A stretch of DNA of 64,000 nt from Chlorops oryzae (Eukaryota > Arthropoda > Insecta > Diptera > Chloropidae). The notes under the pieces were generated by a model, which worked only from the letters and a program-made list of their open reading frames with translations, was not told the origin of the DNA and searched no databases. Each line of letters begins with the position of its first letter. Position 1 is the first letter of the stretch. The position numbers and the translations under genes were made by a program. Positions 33,372-44,666 of the stretch are shown piece after piece. The DNA lies in NCBI GenBank assembly GCA_020466095.1, contig CM035808.1:79622994-79686993 (forward strand), read 5' to 3'.

Positions 33372-34115
33372 ACAAGTAAGAAAGCCAAAGTCGGTCAAGC
33401 GCAACTTTGAAATACCCAGCGTCCCGACATTATTGGCGCACTATGTTTTGCCTCTCCATTTGTGGGCGTGGCAGTGGGCGGGCCAGATAAATTTTTTCCT
33501 ACACTTTTCATTCGCCTTGTTCAACCTATGTTGCGAATTTGAAGTTTCTACGCCTTTTACTTCGGAAGTTACGAAAAATCTCCATTTGTGCGCGTGGCAG
33601 TGGGCGGGCCACATAAATTTTTTTCCTACACCTTTCATTCGCCTTGTTCAACCTATGTTGCGAATCTGAAGCTTTTACGCCTTTTACTTCGGAAGTTACG
33701 TAAAAACTCCATTTGTGGGGGTGGCAGTGGGCGGGCCACATACATTTTTCCTTACACCTTCATTCGCCTTGGTCTACCTATGTTGCGAAATTGAAGCTAC
33801 TACGCCTTTTACTTCGGAAGTTACGAAAAATCTGCATTTGTGGGCGCGGCAGTGGGCGGGAAGCAGAAATTTTTTCCTACACCTTTCATTCGCCTTGGTC
33901 AACCTAAGTTATGAATTTTAAGTTTCTACGCCTTTTACTTCACAAGTTACGATAAACCCTTATTTGTGGGCGTCGCTCCAGGAGGACGGCGTACATTTTT
34001 TCCAGGATATGTCCCTTTTCGTAGTTTACCAGTACACCAAATATCAATGAAATGTGTTGAGTGGTTCGCAAGTTACAAACATTTTACTGAAAACACATTA
34101 AATTCTCAAGCTTTG
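33372..34115 (+). repeat. family B copy 2 with ~126-bp tandem units
   Basis: Units begin CTCCATTTGTG or close variants at 33454, 33580, 33707, 33832 and about 33958, a period of 125-127 bp. Each holds GGCGTGGCAGTGGGCGGG, then a T-rich run, CCTACACCTTTCATTCGCC and TTACTTCGGAAGTTACG. The tract ends in sequence shared with copy B1 (GGATATGTCCC...CCAGTACACCAAATATCAAT). Overlapping open frames in the units reflect the repeat, not genes. Confidence 0.8.
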
Positions 34116-34464
34116 CAATATTTTGTATGCGTCCAGAAATTCGTCTTTTTGTTTTTGTTTTGTATCATATTCTAATAATTATTTTTTAAATACCAAATTG
34201 TAATCATTAGCATAAAAATAGTATTTAAGCAATGAACTCAGTTAATAAATCAAGGAGTTAAACATTTGCATTCAAAGTGTTTACTTCTTAATCAGATCAT
34301 TGTCTACCCAGTTCCAAGTGCTGGTTGTATGCAATTCGTATTTCGGTGAAACACCTTAATACAAACCAAACGAGTGAATTCTCAAGGGAAATCTAAGTGC
34401 ATTGCTAAGCTAATTTCTAGGAATCACACTCTGACCTACAGTTGAGGCAAACCAATCTCGTAAC
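34116..34464. other. no gene seen
   Basis: AT-rich sequence leading to a BEL integrase scrap. It may hold a decayed LTR, but no pair of ends is visible. Confidence 0.3.
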
Positions 34465-35025
34465 AGGTGGACTATAGGAGGCGGTGGTCAAAAGCTTCAA
34501 GACTCATTTTGCCAAGGTGGCTGGGCCTCACAAGTTCTCGTTGAAGAGTTCGCCACATTGCTAGCTCGAATTGAAGGAGTCTTGAACTCGCGTCCGCTCA
34601 CTTCAATGTCAGAGGATCCCGCAGACCTACTGGCGTTGACGCCTGAACATTTTCTTGAAGGAGCCCCCCTCAGAGCATGGCCCGAAGAAGCACAAGCCGA
34701 TTTGCCTCTCACTCCGCGATGCGAGAAAGTGAAGATTCTGCATCACCGCTTCGCTCAACGTTGGAAAATGGAGTATCTCTTGGACTTACATAAAAGAGAT
34801 AAATGGAAGGTGCCGCAACGGAATCCGAAGGTTGACGATTTCGTTGACATCATGGACACTCAGCTGCCCCCATTTGAGTGGAGGAAGGGACGGATCCTGC
34901 ATGTGCATCCTGGAGACGATGGTCTTGTGCGCATTGTCGATGTTAGAACGCAGTTTTGTATCATCACAAGGCCGATTACAAAACTTTGCCTTTTACCCGT
35001 TGAACTTTCAGAAGCATTATGACTG
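34465..35025 (+). pseudogene. BEL/Pao integrase C-terminal fragment
   Basis: Reads G-G-G-x-K-L-Q-D-S-F, then F-A-T-L-L-A-R-I-E-G-V-L-N-S-R-P-L, L-T-P-E-H-F-L, H-R-F-A-Q-R-W-K-M-E-Y-L and W-R-K-G-R-I. This is the end of the BEL/Pao integrase core and its following conserved domain (DUF5641-like), open for 154 codons from 34558. The rest of the element is absent. Confidence 0.8.
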
Positions 35026-35194
35026 ACCGTGGTCATCCTTTCGCAACACCGTGAAATCAAACCAAAACAACAAAAAAACCAAGTATAGGTTAGGTTGAAG
35101 TGGCGCCCGATGAAATTAAACTTCATTTAAACGACTACAAGTAGCATTAAAAAAATGCTGTTTTGATCCAATAAAATATGAAAAACCCGATTTT

Positions 35195-36495
35195 GAGAGA
35201 TGCGGGATTTAAATCCAGCGCGTTAGATTAAGGAAAAGAAGCATTTTCCCCAATTCAATGCTGGTTATGAAGATAAGGTCTTTAAGAAATGCAGCACCAA
35301 AAGCGCGCTGCCTCCTCCTACCTATCGCTGGGCTATGACATAAGAAGTGTTCAATAGTTTCTTTTTCAGAAGGATTAGTGCAGCTTCTGCAGTGTCTATT
35401 GTGCACCAACCCTAGCTTGGCTCCGTGCACCCCTATAGGGAAAGTAAATCCTTTGTTCTGCGTATTTTGAACTCAGGCCATGTCATTTTAGTGATTCTAC
35501 AAGCAGGCAAGTTTTTCCATTTTAACTGTGCCATACCCATGAAGTGTTTGTAGATCCTGTCTTTGATTGAAGGTAATGGTACCGCTGCATGCAGCTCCAC
35601 TGAAGTTTCCGATAGCGATCACTGTTTCGCCAGAGTGTCGGCCACCTCATTTCCCTCTATGTTACAATAAACCGGAACCTAGATCAATGTCACACTGGTT
35701 AGGCTGGAGAGTTTAGCAATCTCCCGAAAACAGATTGAAACTAATTTTGAGTGGACAAGTTCTGAGCCCAAAGCTTTTATAGCTGCCTGACTGTCCGTAT
35801 AAACTCTAACACTACTGTTGATGCACCGGTGTGCGACAACTAAATTATACGCTTCTCTAATGGCCATAATTTCGATTTCTGGAAGTTAATACGATTTGGA
35901 TAGTCCTAACTCGTTATAATAGACTCCTGCACCTTGGATCATGTTTCTAGGTAGCTCACATAATAATTTGCTATGCCCGTAAGGTCTTACGCTCCAATAT
36001 CCTGCATTCCTGAGCCTCACAGCACTGCACGAGGCTATATACTTGATATACAAGTCTATGGGCAGAAGGTGAAGGAGGACGTTTAACCCTTCTGCAGGAC
36101 ATGAACGGATTGCCGCTGTAGCCCCCAAGCACGCGGTTTTCTGAACCCTGGAGAGCTTGGTAATTATATATTTCTTACAAAGAGCGGGCCGCCATACTAG
36201 TCAGCCAAAGGTCAGAATTGGACGTACTACACCTGTGTACATCGATAGAATCATGTGAGGCTGAAACCCCCACTTTTTGCTAAACATTTTTCTAGTACCC
36301 AGATATTTTGTATCAGAGGATAGAGAAAGAACTCTGCCGTTGAGACTTGGAAGAGCAAACTGAGGAATCTCGGTTCTAGAAGTGAAGAGCACAAGATCAG
36401 TTTTGTTGGGATTGATTCCTAATCCACAACAATTATTGAATAAAAAATTGCCTAGAAATGCTAGTTCACGACTATAAAACCGCCAAGAAGGCAAT
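35195..36495 (-). pseudogene. I/LOA-like non-LTR RT-RNase H remnant
   Basis: From high to low coordinate: L-G-I-N-P-N-K-T-D-L-V-L-F and K-Y-L-G-T (RT thumb side); a V-V-R-P-I-L-T-F-G block; an RNase H patch with V-Y-T-D-S-Q-A-A-I-K-A-L; and a Cys-rich tail C-R-S-C-x(9)-I-E-H-F-L-C-H-S-P. Many stops. This order with RNase H is characteristic of I, R1 and LOA-type elements. It is 5' truncated. Confidence 0.75.
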
Positions 36496-36519
36496 AATTC
36501 TGTTAAAATTCACACAAAC

Positions 36520-37900
36520 AGGTGCGTCTCTATCTTGGTGTCCCTGACACTAACAATGATATTGAGAAATGTTTAAATGATTGCAGCATAATATTATTTG
36601 CGGATGATGCACTATTGAGTATTAATTGTGGTAATATAGAAGAAGCTATTTCTAAAGCTCAGCTGGATTTAGAAAATATGTATAAGAAAAAACTAAATTC
36701 ATGATAATTAAGAAAAAAGCTGTAAATTTACGAAATGTAATGCTCAGAGAGTAGAAAAAATTAAGTACTTAGGTATAATGGGAAATGAAAAACTACAATT
36801 TGTGGATCATTTAACTTACGTTGAAGCAAAAATTTCCAAATAGATAGGATTTATGTTCCGAACTTGTAAAAATATACGCAGAGAATACAAACTAATGGTA
36901 TACAGATCGATTATTTAACCACACTTTATATATTGCCCAACAATAATATTTACATTAACAGAATCGCAAATAATTAAGCTACAGAAAACACAAAATAAAA
37001 TTTTGTGGTTCATACTGACAGAAACATACAACACACATATACAGACAATGCTAGAAAATTTAAATTGGCGTAGTGTTAAACAATTATTCACATTCCATAC
37101 AATAAAATTTATACACAATATGAAACTAGGAAACTTGCCCAACTATGTAAATCAACGAGTAAGAACTTATAATGAAATATATAATTGAAGGGTAGCCGCG
37201 AATAACGTTGTAAGCGACAAATTTTTTGAACCTATTTTTCGGACTTTCGCTGTCAATAATACTCTCGCCCTTTGAGCTACCAAAAAAATGTTTTTATTTG
37301 GTGAAATCTTGGACATCTCTCAAGAATTCAGAACCAGAAAGAAGCGAAGTGGCCTTGTATGTACTGAATGGCATGGCAAATTTGCAAAAATGTGAGATTT
37401 GTCACTTACAACGTTATTCGCGGCTCCGCTTCAATTACCAAACAAGAAATAAGCGAAATTTTCATTTTCCTGTGGTACGAACAGAGTTCGGTAAAAGAAG
37501 CATCTACTACGATGGGATGAGGGAATATAATGAATTTCCAAGCAATATAAAAGAGTGTACAAACATTAATAGATTTAAAAGATTGATATTTATACACTGC
37601 ATATATTTGCATATTAGATAGCATAAACGTGAGTGACATAATTATAAGTAATTATTTTAAACTGTATAACTCTATATTATAAGAGGTTTGAATAACTATG
37701 AATTGTTGAATTTTTGTATCTAGGTCGCAAAGGCCGTAATAAATAAAAAAATAAATAAATAAATATATAAATTAATTAATTAATAAATAAATATAGAATT
37801 ATAAAACAAAAAAAAATAAATAAACAAAAAAAAATAAATATATATAATTAAATAAATAAATAATTAAATAAATAAATAATTAAATAATATATATATAAAA
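36520..37900 (+). pseudogene. 3' end of a non-LTR retrotransposon with (TAAA)n tail
   Basis: Starts at an RT catalytic box I-L-F-A-D-D-A-L, then K-Y-L-G-I-M, Y-C-P-T-I-I-F-T, L-P-N-Y-V-N, and after a MITE insert Y-Q-T-R-N-K-R-N-F. The 3' UTR has GGTCGCAAAGGCCGTAATAA and then about 160 bp of TAAA/AAAT repeats. Several stops. The clade is uncertain (CR1- or Jockey-like). Confidence 0.7.
37187..37432. mobile_element. MITE family C copy 1 (246 bp, AATT duplication)
   Basis: Ends GAAGGGTAGCCGCGAATAAC and, reversed, GAAGCGGAGCCGCGAATAAC. AATT lies at 37183-37186 and 37433-37436; removing the element and one AATT restores the Y-N / Y-Q-T-R reading of the host LINE. Copy 2 at 41058-41302 is homologous along its length. 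Confidence 0.88.
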
Positions 37901-38875
37901 TTCTGTGGAAAATCGGCATGAAATATGTAGGAAAGAGCACCAGTTCAGTTTGCACCAGTATAGTACTAGTTTTTTAAGAGTTTAATACTAGTGGTTTAAT
38001 AGGAAAGAAATTTCTCTTCTTTCTTTTGTCCTATAGAATTTTTTTATCTTTTCATCCACCCTTTAGATGCACATGAAAATAAAACTCTACAGATTTTGTT
38101 TATAAATGTTTTTATTTACAAAAATATATTTAAAAGGAAAAAACCTATTTCTTCTGTTTATTCACAACGTACGCGCTCAATGTATTTGGAACTGTGCCGA
38201 ATGCAATAGCTTGCTACAAAATTATCGATATATTCACTCACTGTCGATAGATTTGTAGCTCTGCATTAATGAGCAATAATGTATAAATGTGGTGGTAGTT
38301 GAACCAAAAATTGCATTAGGTGTGGTAGATCTAGCGAATGTACTAGTTCTTTTAAGAAAATTTACCTACGGTTTGCTACAGGGTTTATACATGTTTATCT
38401 TGTGTACGAATAGCAGCTCTCACACTCTCTCGACTAAAACCATTAGCATGTGTGAGTGTACCCTCTAATGCACAATACTAATTATTTTATTCAAAAGAGT
38501 GCGCCAGCTGGTACACAAGATAAAAAAGTATAAATCTATATTCGCCCATTTACGTTTGACTGAGAGAATACGCGTATCGATACGGGGTTCAAACTACTTT
38601 AATACGCGTATCCGGCATGCAGGGGTAGCATGATGTTTTGTAAATGTGTGAGTGCAAACAAGTATCGTTATTTGCTAGGACGGCATCGGCTCGGTTTTTC
38701 CAACCATATATGATATTCAATTCGCAAACATTTCCCAAACGCTTTCCAAATGTTTTTGGAAAACGTTGAAATTCTCAAGTACTTCGCAAATCCACCCAAA
38801 ATAATATGTATGTTATATAAATATCGTACAAACATACGAAGCGTCTACAGTTCGATTTTTTCGAACGTTAATATA
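37901..38875. other. no recognisable gene
   Basis: AT-rich intronic sequence between the LINE tail and the mariner derivative. Nothing readable. Confidence 0.4.
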
Positions 38876-39621
38876 TTAGGTGTAGTAAAAAGAAATCCAT
38901 TATTTTTGCATTAAATTAAGGGCTTTATTTAAGATAGTTAGAATGACCCGATTTAGGTCAAATATGCGCCGTTTTGTTCGATAACTTGTTGCCATTTTAA
39001 AGGTAATTTCATTATGCCTCTCTCATAGAAGCCCTCGTTCCTATTAGCAAAAAATTGAGACAGTCGAATTTCAGAAGCCTCTCTTGAAGCGAATGTTTCA
39101 CCAGCAAAATTGTTCGCCATGGACAGGAACAGATGGTAATCACTTGGTGCCAGGTCCGGACTATAAGGTGGATGCAGAAGAACCTCCCAACCAAACTCCC
39201 GGAGCTTCTGGCGAGTCACTATCGATGTGTGTGGCCTGGCGTTGTCCTGATGGAACACAATTCCTCTCCTATTGGCCAAAGCTGGCCGCTTATGGGCGAT
39301 TGCTTCCTTCAGACGGTCCAATTGTTGACAGTAGAGTTCCGAGTTAAGAGTTTTGCCGTATGGGAGCAGCTCATAGTAGATAATTCCCTGCCAATCCCAC
39401 CAAACACACAGCAAAACCTTCCTGGCCGTCAATCCTGGCTTGGCCACCGTTTCCGCCGGTTCACCGTGTTTCGACCACGACCGTCAAAAAAGCTTTTTTA
39501 GTAGGAACTGTCATCTTTCTAATGCCCCCTAGCGGAACACGATCGGACTTATACAACGCGAGATGCAGATAAATAACGCCATCTATTGGAAAAATAATGG
39601 ATTTCTTTTTACTACACCTAA
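38876..39621 (-). mobile_element. mariner family 2, internally deleted copy (746 bp)
   Basis: Same ends as the copy at 29487, with TA at 38874-38875 and 39622-39623. Relative to that copy about 541 bp are missing, from the leader through the N-terminal DNA-binding half. The catalytic half (39447-38953) is open and keeps Y-Y-E-L-L, H-Q-D-N-A-R-P-H and S-P-D-L-A-P-S-D. It could be moved only by another source of transposase. Confidence 0.92.
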
Positions 39622-39629
39622 TATTAAAT

Positions 39630-39730
39630 CAAGCACTCGCGAATGAGATCTCTCGGTAGCGTACTGAAGCGTGTTGTGATTTGCACCCTGGATGGCTCGA
39701 GCTCGATTCCTGTCGCGGGCGAAAAAAGGT
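39630..39730 (+). repeat. tRNA-like SINE head (possible)
   Basis: TCTCGGTAGCGTACTG resembles an A box and GAGCTCGATTCCTG a B box of an RNA polymerase III promoter, about 55 bp apart as in tRNA genes. The stems are imperfect, so a tRNA-derived SINE or tRNA relic is more likely than a working tRNA. Confidence 0.35.
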
Positions 39731-40224
39731 TGAAGAAAAATTGAGACGTACAAAGATATCTGTGGTAAAAGTTGATAGGTGTGTTAAGTGCCACGGTCCT
39801 TTTTTGGTATCGAAAAACTGAAGTGCTTATTGTGAGGTGCATTTAGGTGCAATTAACGGAATGAGGAGAAATTTTAGGGTGCTCATCTGCTTTTCTCTGA
39901 AAAAGGGGGCTTAATGTACTGCCCAGCAATAGGACCTGGTTTGGGCTGTATTTCATACTTACCGTAGTAATATATAAATCAAACTTATTTCGTTCTAAGG
40001 TGCTTTTAGGTGCTTTAAGGAAAACAGCCATATCAGAATATTTTGTAAGAAATTTGAATTTTTATGAATTTTTAAAAGAAATTTTTGAGTAATCGCCTTG
40101 TTTGCCTGGGGAACATGTTGCGTCAACATGCTGCAGATATTGCGGTAGCATGCTGCAAAGCAGTTCTCAGCTTGGGAGGCAGCTGAACTGAAAGAGTATA
40201 TGTTGCAATCTAGTAAACACTCTC

Positions 40225-40315
40225 GCAATACGTATGTTAGCCGAATGGTTAAGTGAGCGGTCCCTTACGCAAAATTGCATTTTGCAGATCAGATCGAATC
40301 CTGGACTAGCCAAAT
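40225..40315 (+). repeat. tRNA-like SINE head (possible), serine/leucine-like
   Basis: TTAGCCGAATGGTTAAG resembles the A-box arm of class II tRNAs, and AGATCGAATCCTGG a B box. It is followed by A/T-rich sequence. Degenerate stems argue against a real tRNA. Confidence 0.4.
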
Positions 40316-40807
40316 ACAAATTTGTTTTTTTTTTATCAGTAAATATTAAGGGGTCTAACGTTTAATTAATTTTAATAGATATATTATATTATGAAATGAG
40401 TATTTATAATAAAATTCGTGTTTAATTATTATATATAATCGCTGGTATCTGGCAAATAACGCTCTTAGAGCATACAAATATGATGTTCGTGAAGCTGCTA
40501 CCCCACACCATATAATACCAACTAAATTTGGATGCCAGAATTCGTATCTGCTACTTTTGTACCAAGTTAAAAACTGTTTGCTCCTTTACTTTGGGCGGAA
40601 AATCGGTAACCTTCAACAAGGCTTGAACCCATGTACAAGAGTCAATGTTAGCGATAATAGAACACGCGGCCCCGCTAACAGAGTGATCGATTTAAAAGAG
40701 GCAGATCTGGTGCTGTAACAGGGAATGTTAAACATTTTTGAGAGAAAAAAGCTCTTGCCTTATGTCTTCAGCATATATTAGGTTTATGAGAGAATTATTA
40801 CATTGCG

Positions 40808-40872
40808 TATGTGGCGTAGCGCTTGAGTGCTGTTCTCAGAGTCGAGGGTTACGCGGTTCGAGGCCCGTCGTA
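40808..40872 (+). repeat. tRNA-like SINE head (possible)
   Basis: GTGGCGTAGCGCTTGAG gives an A-box-like start and GCGGTTCGAGGCCC a good B box, about 60 bp in all. The upstream region to 40440 shows no gene. A tRNA-derived repeat is likely. Confidence 0.4.
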
Positions 40873-41057
40873 GTTTATTCAACTTTAGTATTATTATATT
40901 TTATTTTTGGGTATTTTTGTTTTTTTAATTAAATAGATAAAATTTATTTTTCTAAACAGCGATACTAGTTTCGAGATGTGAAAGGCCTTTAGAAAAATTA
41001 ATTCATTTTCATAAGAGATGATTTGTAATCGAGGACTTGGTACAATATTACACAATT

Positions 41058-41302
41058 GAATCATCGCCTCGAATAACGTTGTATGCAACAACTTTCACAT
41101 TTTTGGAAAATTGCCATGCCAGACAGTAATAACAAACTCATTTCTCTTCTTTAATGTTCTGAATTGTTGAGAAATTTCCACGGGTGGACCAAATAAAAAC
41201 ACATTTTTGATAGCTTAAGGGGCTAGAGTATTATTGAAAGTGAAAGTCAAAAAATAGCATAAAAAAATTGGTCGCTTACAAAGTTATTCGAGGCGATGAT
41301 TC
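41058..41302. mobile_element. MITE family C copy 2 (245 bp, AATT duplication)
   Basis: Ends GAATCATCGCCTCGAATAAC and its near-complement, AATT at 41054-41057 and 41303-41306. In inverse orientation it aligns with copy 1 over its whole length (shared TTCAATAATACTCT, GTTTTTATTTGG, ATTCAGAAC). The terminal words differ between copies while each copy's two ends still match, which is informative. Confidence 0.88.
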
Positions 41303-41685
41303 AATTGTACATACATATGAGTTCTATTGTATGTATGTCTGTTTGTTAGGTGAGGGATTGTTTGTATGAAAGCCTGTGCATGCTTTATGTGAAATAGTCA
41401 ACTGCACTAAAATTCTACGTACTGCTTGTTGGAATCAACACCCACGAGGAAATGACATGAATGAGGGCATGCAATATGCCTTACATTGAAATTTTGACGA
41501 CACACGATCCATCAAATACGCATTTGACTAAAGCGTCATAGCAAAATGTCAAATTCATTTTGATATTTTGATAGATTGATACATCAAACGAATATCGTGC
41601 CAGCGCACAGCAAGGAACTTGCGGAAAAATGTCACTTTTTCGACTAATGCTATTAAAAAATCTTCGGTTATATGTATAAATTAAA
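41303..41685. other. no recognisable gene before the assembly gap
   Basis: AT-rich, ends at the N run. Not mariner sequence. Confidence 0.35.
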
Positions 41686-41785
41686 NNNNNNNNNNNNNNN
41701 NNNNNNNNNNNNNNNNNNNNNNNNNNNNNNNNNNNNNNNNNNNNNNNNNNNNNNNNNNNNNNNNNNNNNNNNNNNNNNNNNNNNN
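41686..41785. other. assembly gap of 100 N
   Basis: Exactly 100 N, a conventional scaffold gap of unknown true size. It falls inside the second family 1 mariner and hides its 3' half. Confidence 0.99.
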
Positions 41786-42634
41786 AATAGTCACTGTTGA
41801 TGGTTTTTCCCTTCTCAAGATAATCGATAAAAATTATTCCATGCCCATCCCAAAAAACAGAGGCCATTACTTTGCCAGCGGACTTTTGAGTCTTTCCACG
41901 CTTCGGAGACGGTTCACCGATCGCTGTCCACTCAGCCGACTGTCGATTGGACTCAGGAGTGTAGTGATAGAGCCATGTTTCCTCCATTGTCACATATCGA
42001 CGCAAAAACTCGGGTGTATTGCGAGTTAACAGCTGCAAACACCGCTCAGAATCATCAACACGTTGTTGTTTTTGGTCAAATGTGAGCTCGCGCGGCACCC
42101 ATTTTGCACAGAGCTTTTTCATATCCAAATATTGATGAGCGATATGACCAACACGTTCCTTTGATATCTTTAAGGCCTCTGCTATCACGATCTACTTCAT
42201 TTTACGGTCATTCAAAATCATTTTGTGAATTTTTTTGATGTTTTCGTCGGTAACCACCTCTTTCGGTCGTCCACTGCGTTCACCGTCCTCCGTGCTCATT
42301 TCACCACGCTTGAATTTTGCATAATAATCAATTATTGTTGATTTTCCTGGGGCAGAGTCCGGAAACTCATTATCAAGCCAAGTTTTTGCTTCCACTGTAT
42401 TTTTTCGCTTCAGAAAACAGTATTTTATCAAAACACGAAATTCCTTTTTTTCCATTTTTTTCACAATAACAAAAGTTGCTTCACAAAAGACGCTCTATCT
42501 CACAAACTAATTGACTTACAGACGTCAAATTTTGACACGAATCATTTGAAGGTTGCCACTACATAAAAATAATATGCATTTAATACTAGCGACGCCATCA
42601 ATGTGTCAGACCGGGGACTTATCAGCCAACCTGT
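41786..42634 (-). pseudogene. mariner family 1, second copy (gapped)
   Basis: The 5' half on the minus strand: right end ACAGGTTGGCTGATAAGTCC with TA at 42635-42636, the N-terminal half of the transposase (open from 42464) and part of the catalytic domain with first-Asp region M-E-E-T-W, where the catalytic Asp is Glu. The same TAG after R-K-M-K is present (42189-42191). The catalytic C-terminus and left end fall in the gap. Confidence 0.88.
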
Positions 42635-42636
42635 TA

Positions 42637-44600
42637 CTTCAATTATTTTGGAATATTAATAGTTAGACGAAAACGTAGTAAAGATTGTAGGAAAAGAGAG
42701 AACAGAAAATATGATATAAGACTCACATGTACTCATTTTAGCTCATTTGGAAAAAATTTCTAACGATTTAGATTAAATAGGTAGCAGGCGGTGTTGCCTC
42801 CAAAATGGAAGCAGGCCATAATCGATACGACAAATGGAAACCGGCTATTAGCGATGCTCAATGATCAAGTCAAAATGCATGCTACGAAACCCTAATAGTT
42901 AATATGTAATCCACATGTATATATGCTTGTATATATAATTTCATTTCAAAACTACGCTCTCTCGTTTCGTACTCATATTTACGCACATACATAAGCACAC
43001 TATGCGCTAACCGACTCTGCAATTTAAAATCAATCGACAACGAGAAGCCGAAGTGTTTAAACAGAATTTTTTTTTAGTTCTTTTCCTTTCTTGCGCTTTG
43101 TTCCTTTTTTTTGCCTTTGTCATACTATTCAGTAAAACCACATTTTTTACACTTTGCCTTACTTTCTTTATTAAATATTAATAAATTCATTTCTTAAGTT
43201 CACATAGCTTCAATAGTTTTTTATTTAATTCAATTTCAAGAAGAAAAAAGTTCTAAAGAAGTCTGAAAGAAATTGGTATAATTTCTCGCGTCAACAGGCG
43301 GGAAAATTATGAATGTTAGTAGATGATACATTGGGAGAATAGTCAAGGACCCCAAAACATAGATCTCACATTTTCCCGATAACCTTATGGCTGTAGAGGC
43401 ATATTTTAATGTCGGGTTGAGATGTTATAAAAAATAATAAAAAAAATAAATAATAACAATAAAACTAGAACTAGATAATTATGTATTTAATTAAATAGTT
43501 ATACAATTGATTAATTCAGAAAAATTATACTGATCGGTTGCCTAGTTTGTTCAAAAAGTACATGCATGTACTATTGCACTATATTGCACTATAATGGTAA
43601 AGAGGATAGTTGTCGCAATGTAAAACTTTAAATTTGACTTTGATCGGACCACTACATTTTACGCAATCATCTTTTCCTAAAATTTTGACAAAAAATTTAA
43701 TTTTTCCTAAAAGCCCATACAATTGGATTTCGAACCCAATTACAGTTTGTTTTCTACAATAAATCGTTATCGTGGTAGAATTTTTTTTCTCGACTTCCTG
43801 TTTAAAAACTTTAAGGCCCTATAACTCCTCAGGGGTTTATTTGCGCCACATTTTTTGACTCTTTTCAAAAACTTTGAGATTTTCTCTTTAATTTGATACC
43901 ATGGTTGCTAGAAAAAAGTTTCACAATCAATGCAAAACTAAGGTTTGAAAATAATTATTTTGTTGTTTTGACTCCCAGAAAAGTTAGTTTAATCAAATTT
44001 ATTGAGCACACTTTTAGGCAGCATGAAAAAAATAAAAATTTTAAAATGTTTGAATAGTGTTTTAGTTTTACATATACGCCTAAAAGTATGCTCACCAATT
44101 TAATTAATTTTTTCCCGTGCCTCCAGCTCCTTACGAGTGCAAGATGGACCTCCCTTCCCTTACCTTTTTTAGTCCGCTTGGACCCCCCTATCCACACCTT
44201 CAGTTTGACACACTCAGCTTAGGACACCCTGTATGTCTAGGCGTGTCTCTCAAAATCTGATTGCAGATACTGATAACATTTTAAGGATATACCAGAAAGC
44301 TCTAAAAATTACAAATCTTTTTACTAGAGTTAAAGAACATTTTTCCTTAGACGGGATTGAACTGAGGTTTTTCAAAGAAAGGTTTAAAGAAAAGTCCTGT
44401 TATATCAAAACTATAAAAAGTACGCGGTTAGTCAGGTCAACTTGCAATTTAGGGTCATTCGTAGGTCTGGGGGTTATTTTGGAAATATTAGCCAAATAGG
44501 AGCGAAATTCCACAAAATAAACTAACGCCATAACTTTTTTGCGACCCATTTAAAATTGTTTTGCTTGAGAAAAACAGCAACATAAAAGTAATGGTTTTGT
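42637..44600. other. no clear gene; one unassigned ORF and a transposon-like end
   Basis: A frame at 44233-44499 reads as an 88-residue protein with no motif I know. Just before it GGACACCCTGTA (44222-44233) matches a terminal word of other elements here. The rest is AT-rich and silent. Confidence 0.35.
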
Positions 44601-44618
44601 AAACAGTTTTGTACTCAC

Positions 44619-44666
44619 CACCGACGTTTGACATAAAGCCATAGGGACTTTCTTTTCAGAAGCCAT
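44619..44666 (-). CDS. TfIIA-L: TfIIA-L exon 1 (start of the protein)
   Basis: On the minus strand, M-A-L-C-Q-T-S-V is followed at once by a strong donor GTGAGT. These eight residues are, as I know it, the fly TFIIA-L N-terminus, and the next residues L-K-V-Y-H-A-V begin exon 2. An in-frame ATG eight codons upstream (44666) would give M-A-S-E-K-K-V-P first; the inner ATG at 44642 matches the known fly start. Either is possible. An exon this short is easily missed by gene finders. Confidence 0.85.

Larger units (their letters stand above)
19355..44618 (-). other. TfIIA-L: TfIIA-L intron 1, about 25.3 kb, filled with transposons
   Basis: Defined by the donor GTGAGT at 44618-44613 and the acceptor CAG ending at 19355, joining phase-0 exons so that T-S-V continues into L-K-V-Y-H-A-V. 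The exons join in frame, which supports the pairing. A 100-N assembly gap (41686-41785) lies inside, so the true length is uncertain. Nearly all recognisable content is transposon or pseudogene. Confidence 0.85.

Noticed and set aside
33441..33921. Several overlapping ORFs rich in Trp, His and Phe
   Set aside because: They are translations of the ~126-bp tandem units in different frames.
39630..40872. Functional tRNA genes
   Set aside because: Acceptor and anticodon stems do not pair well; only box-like words are kept.
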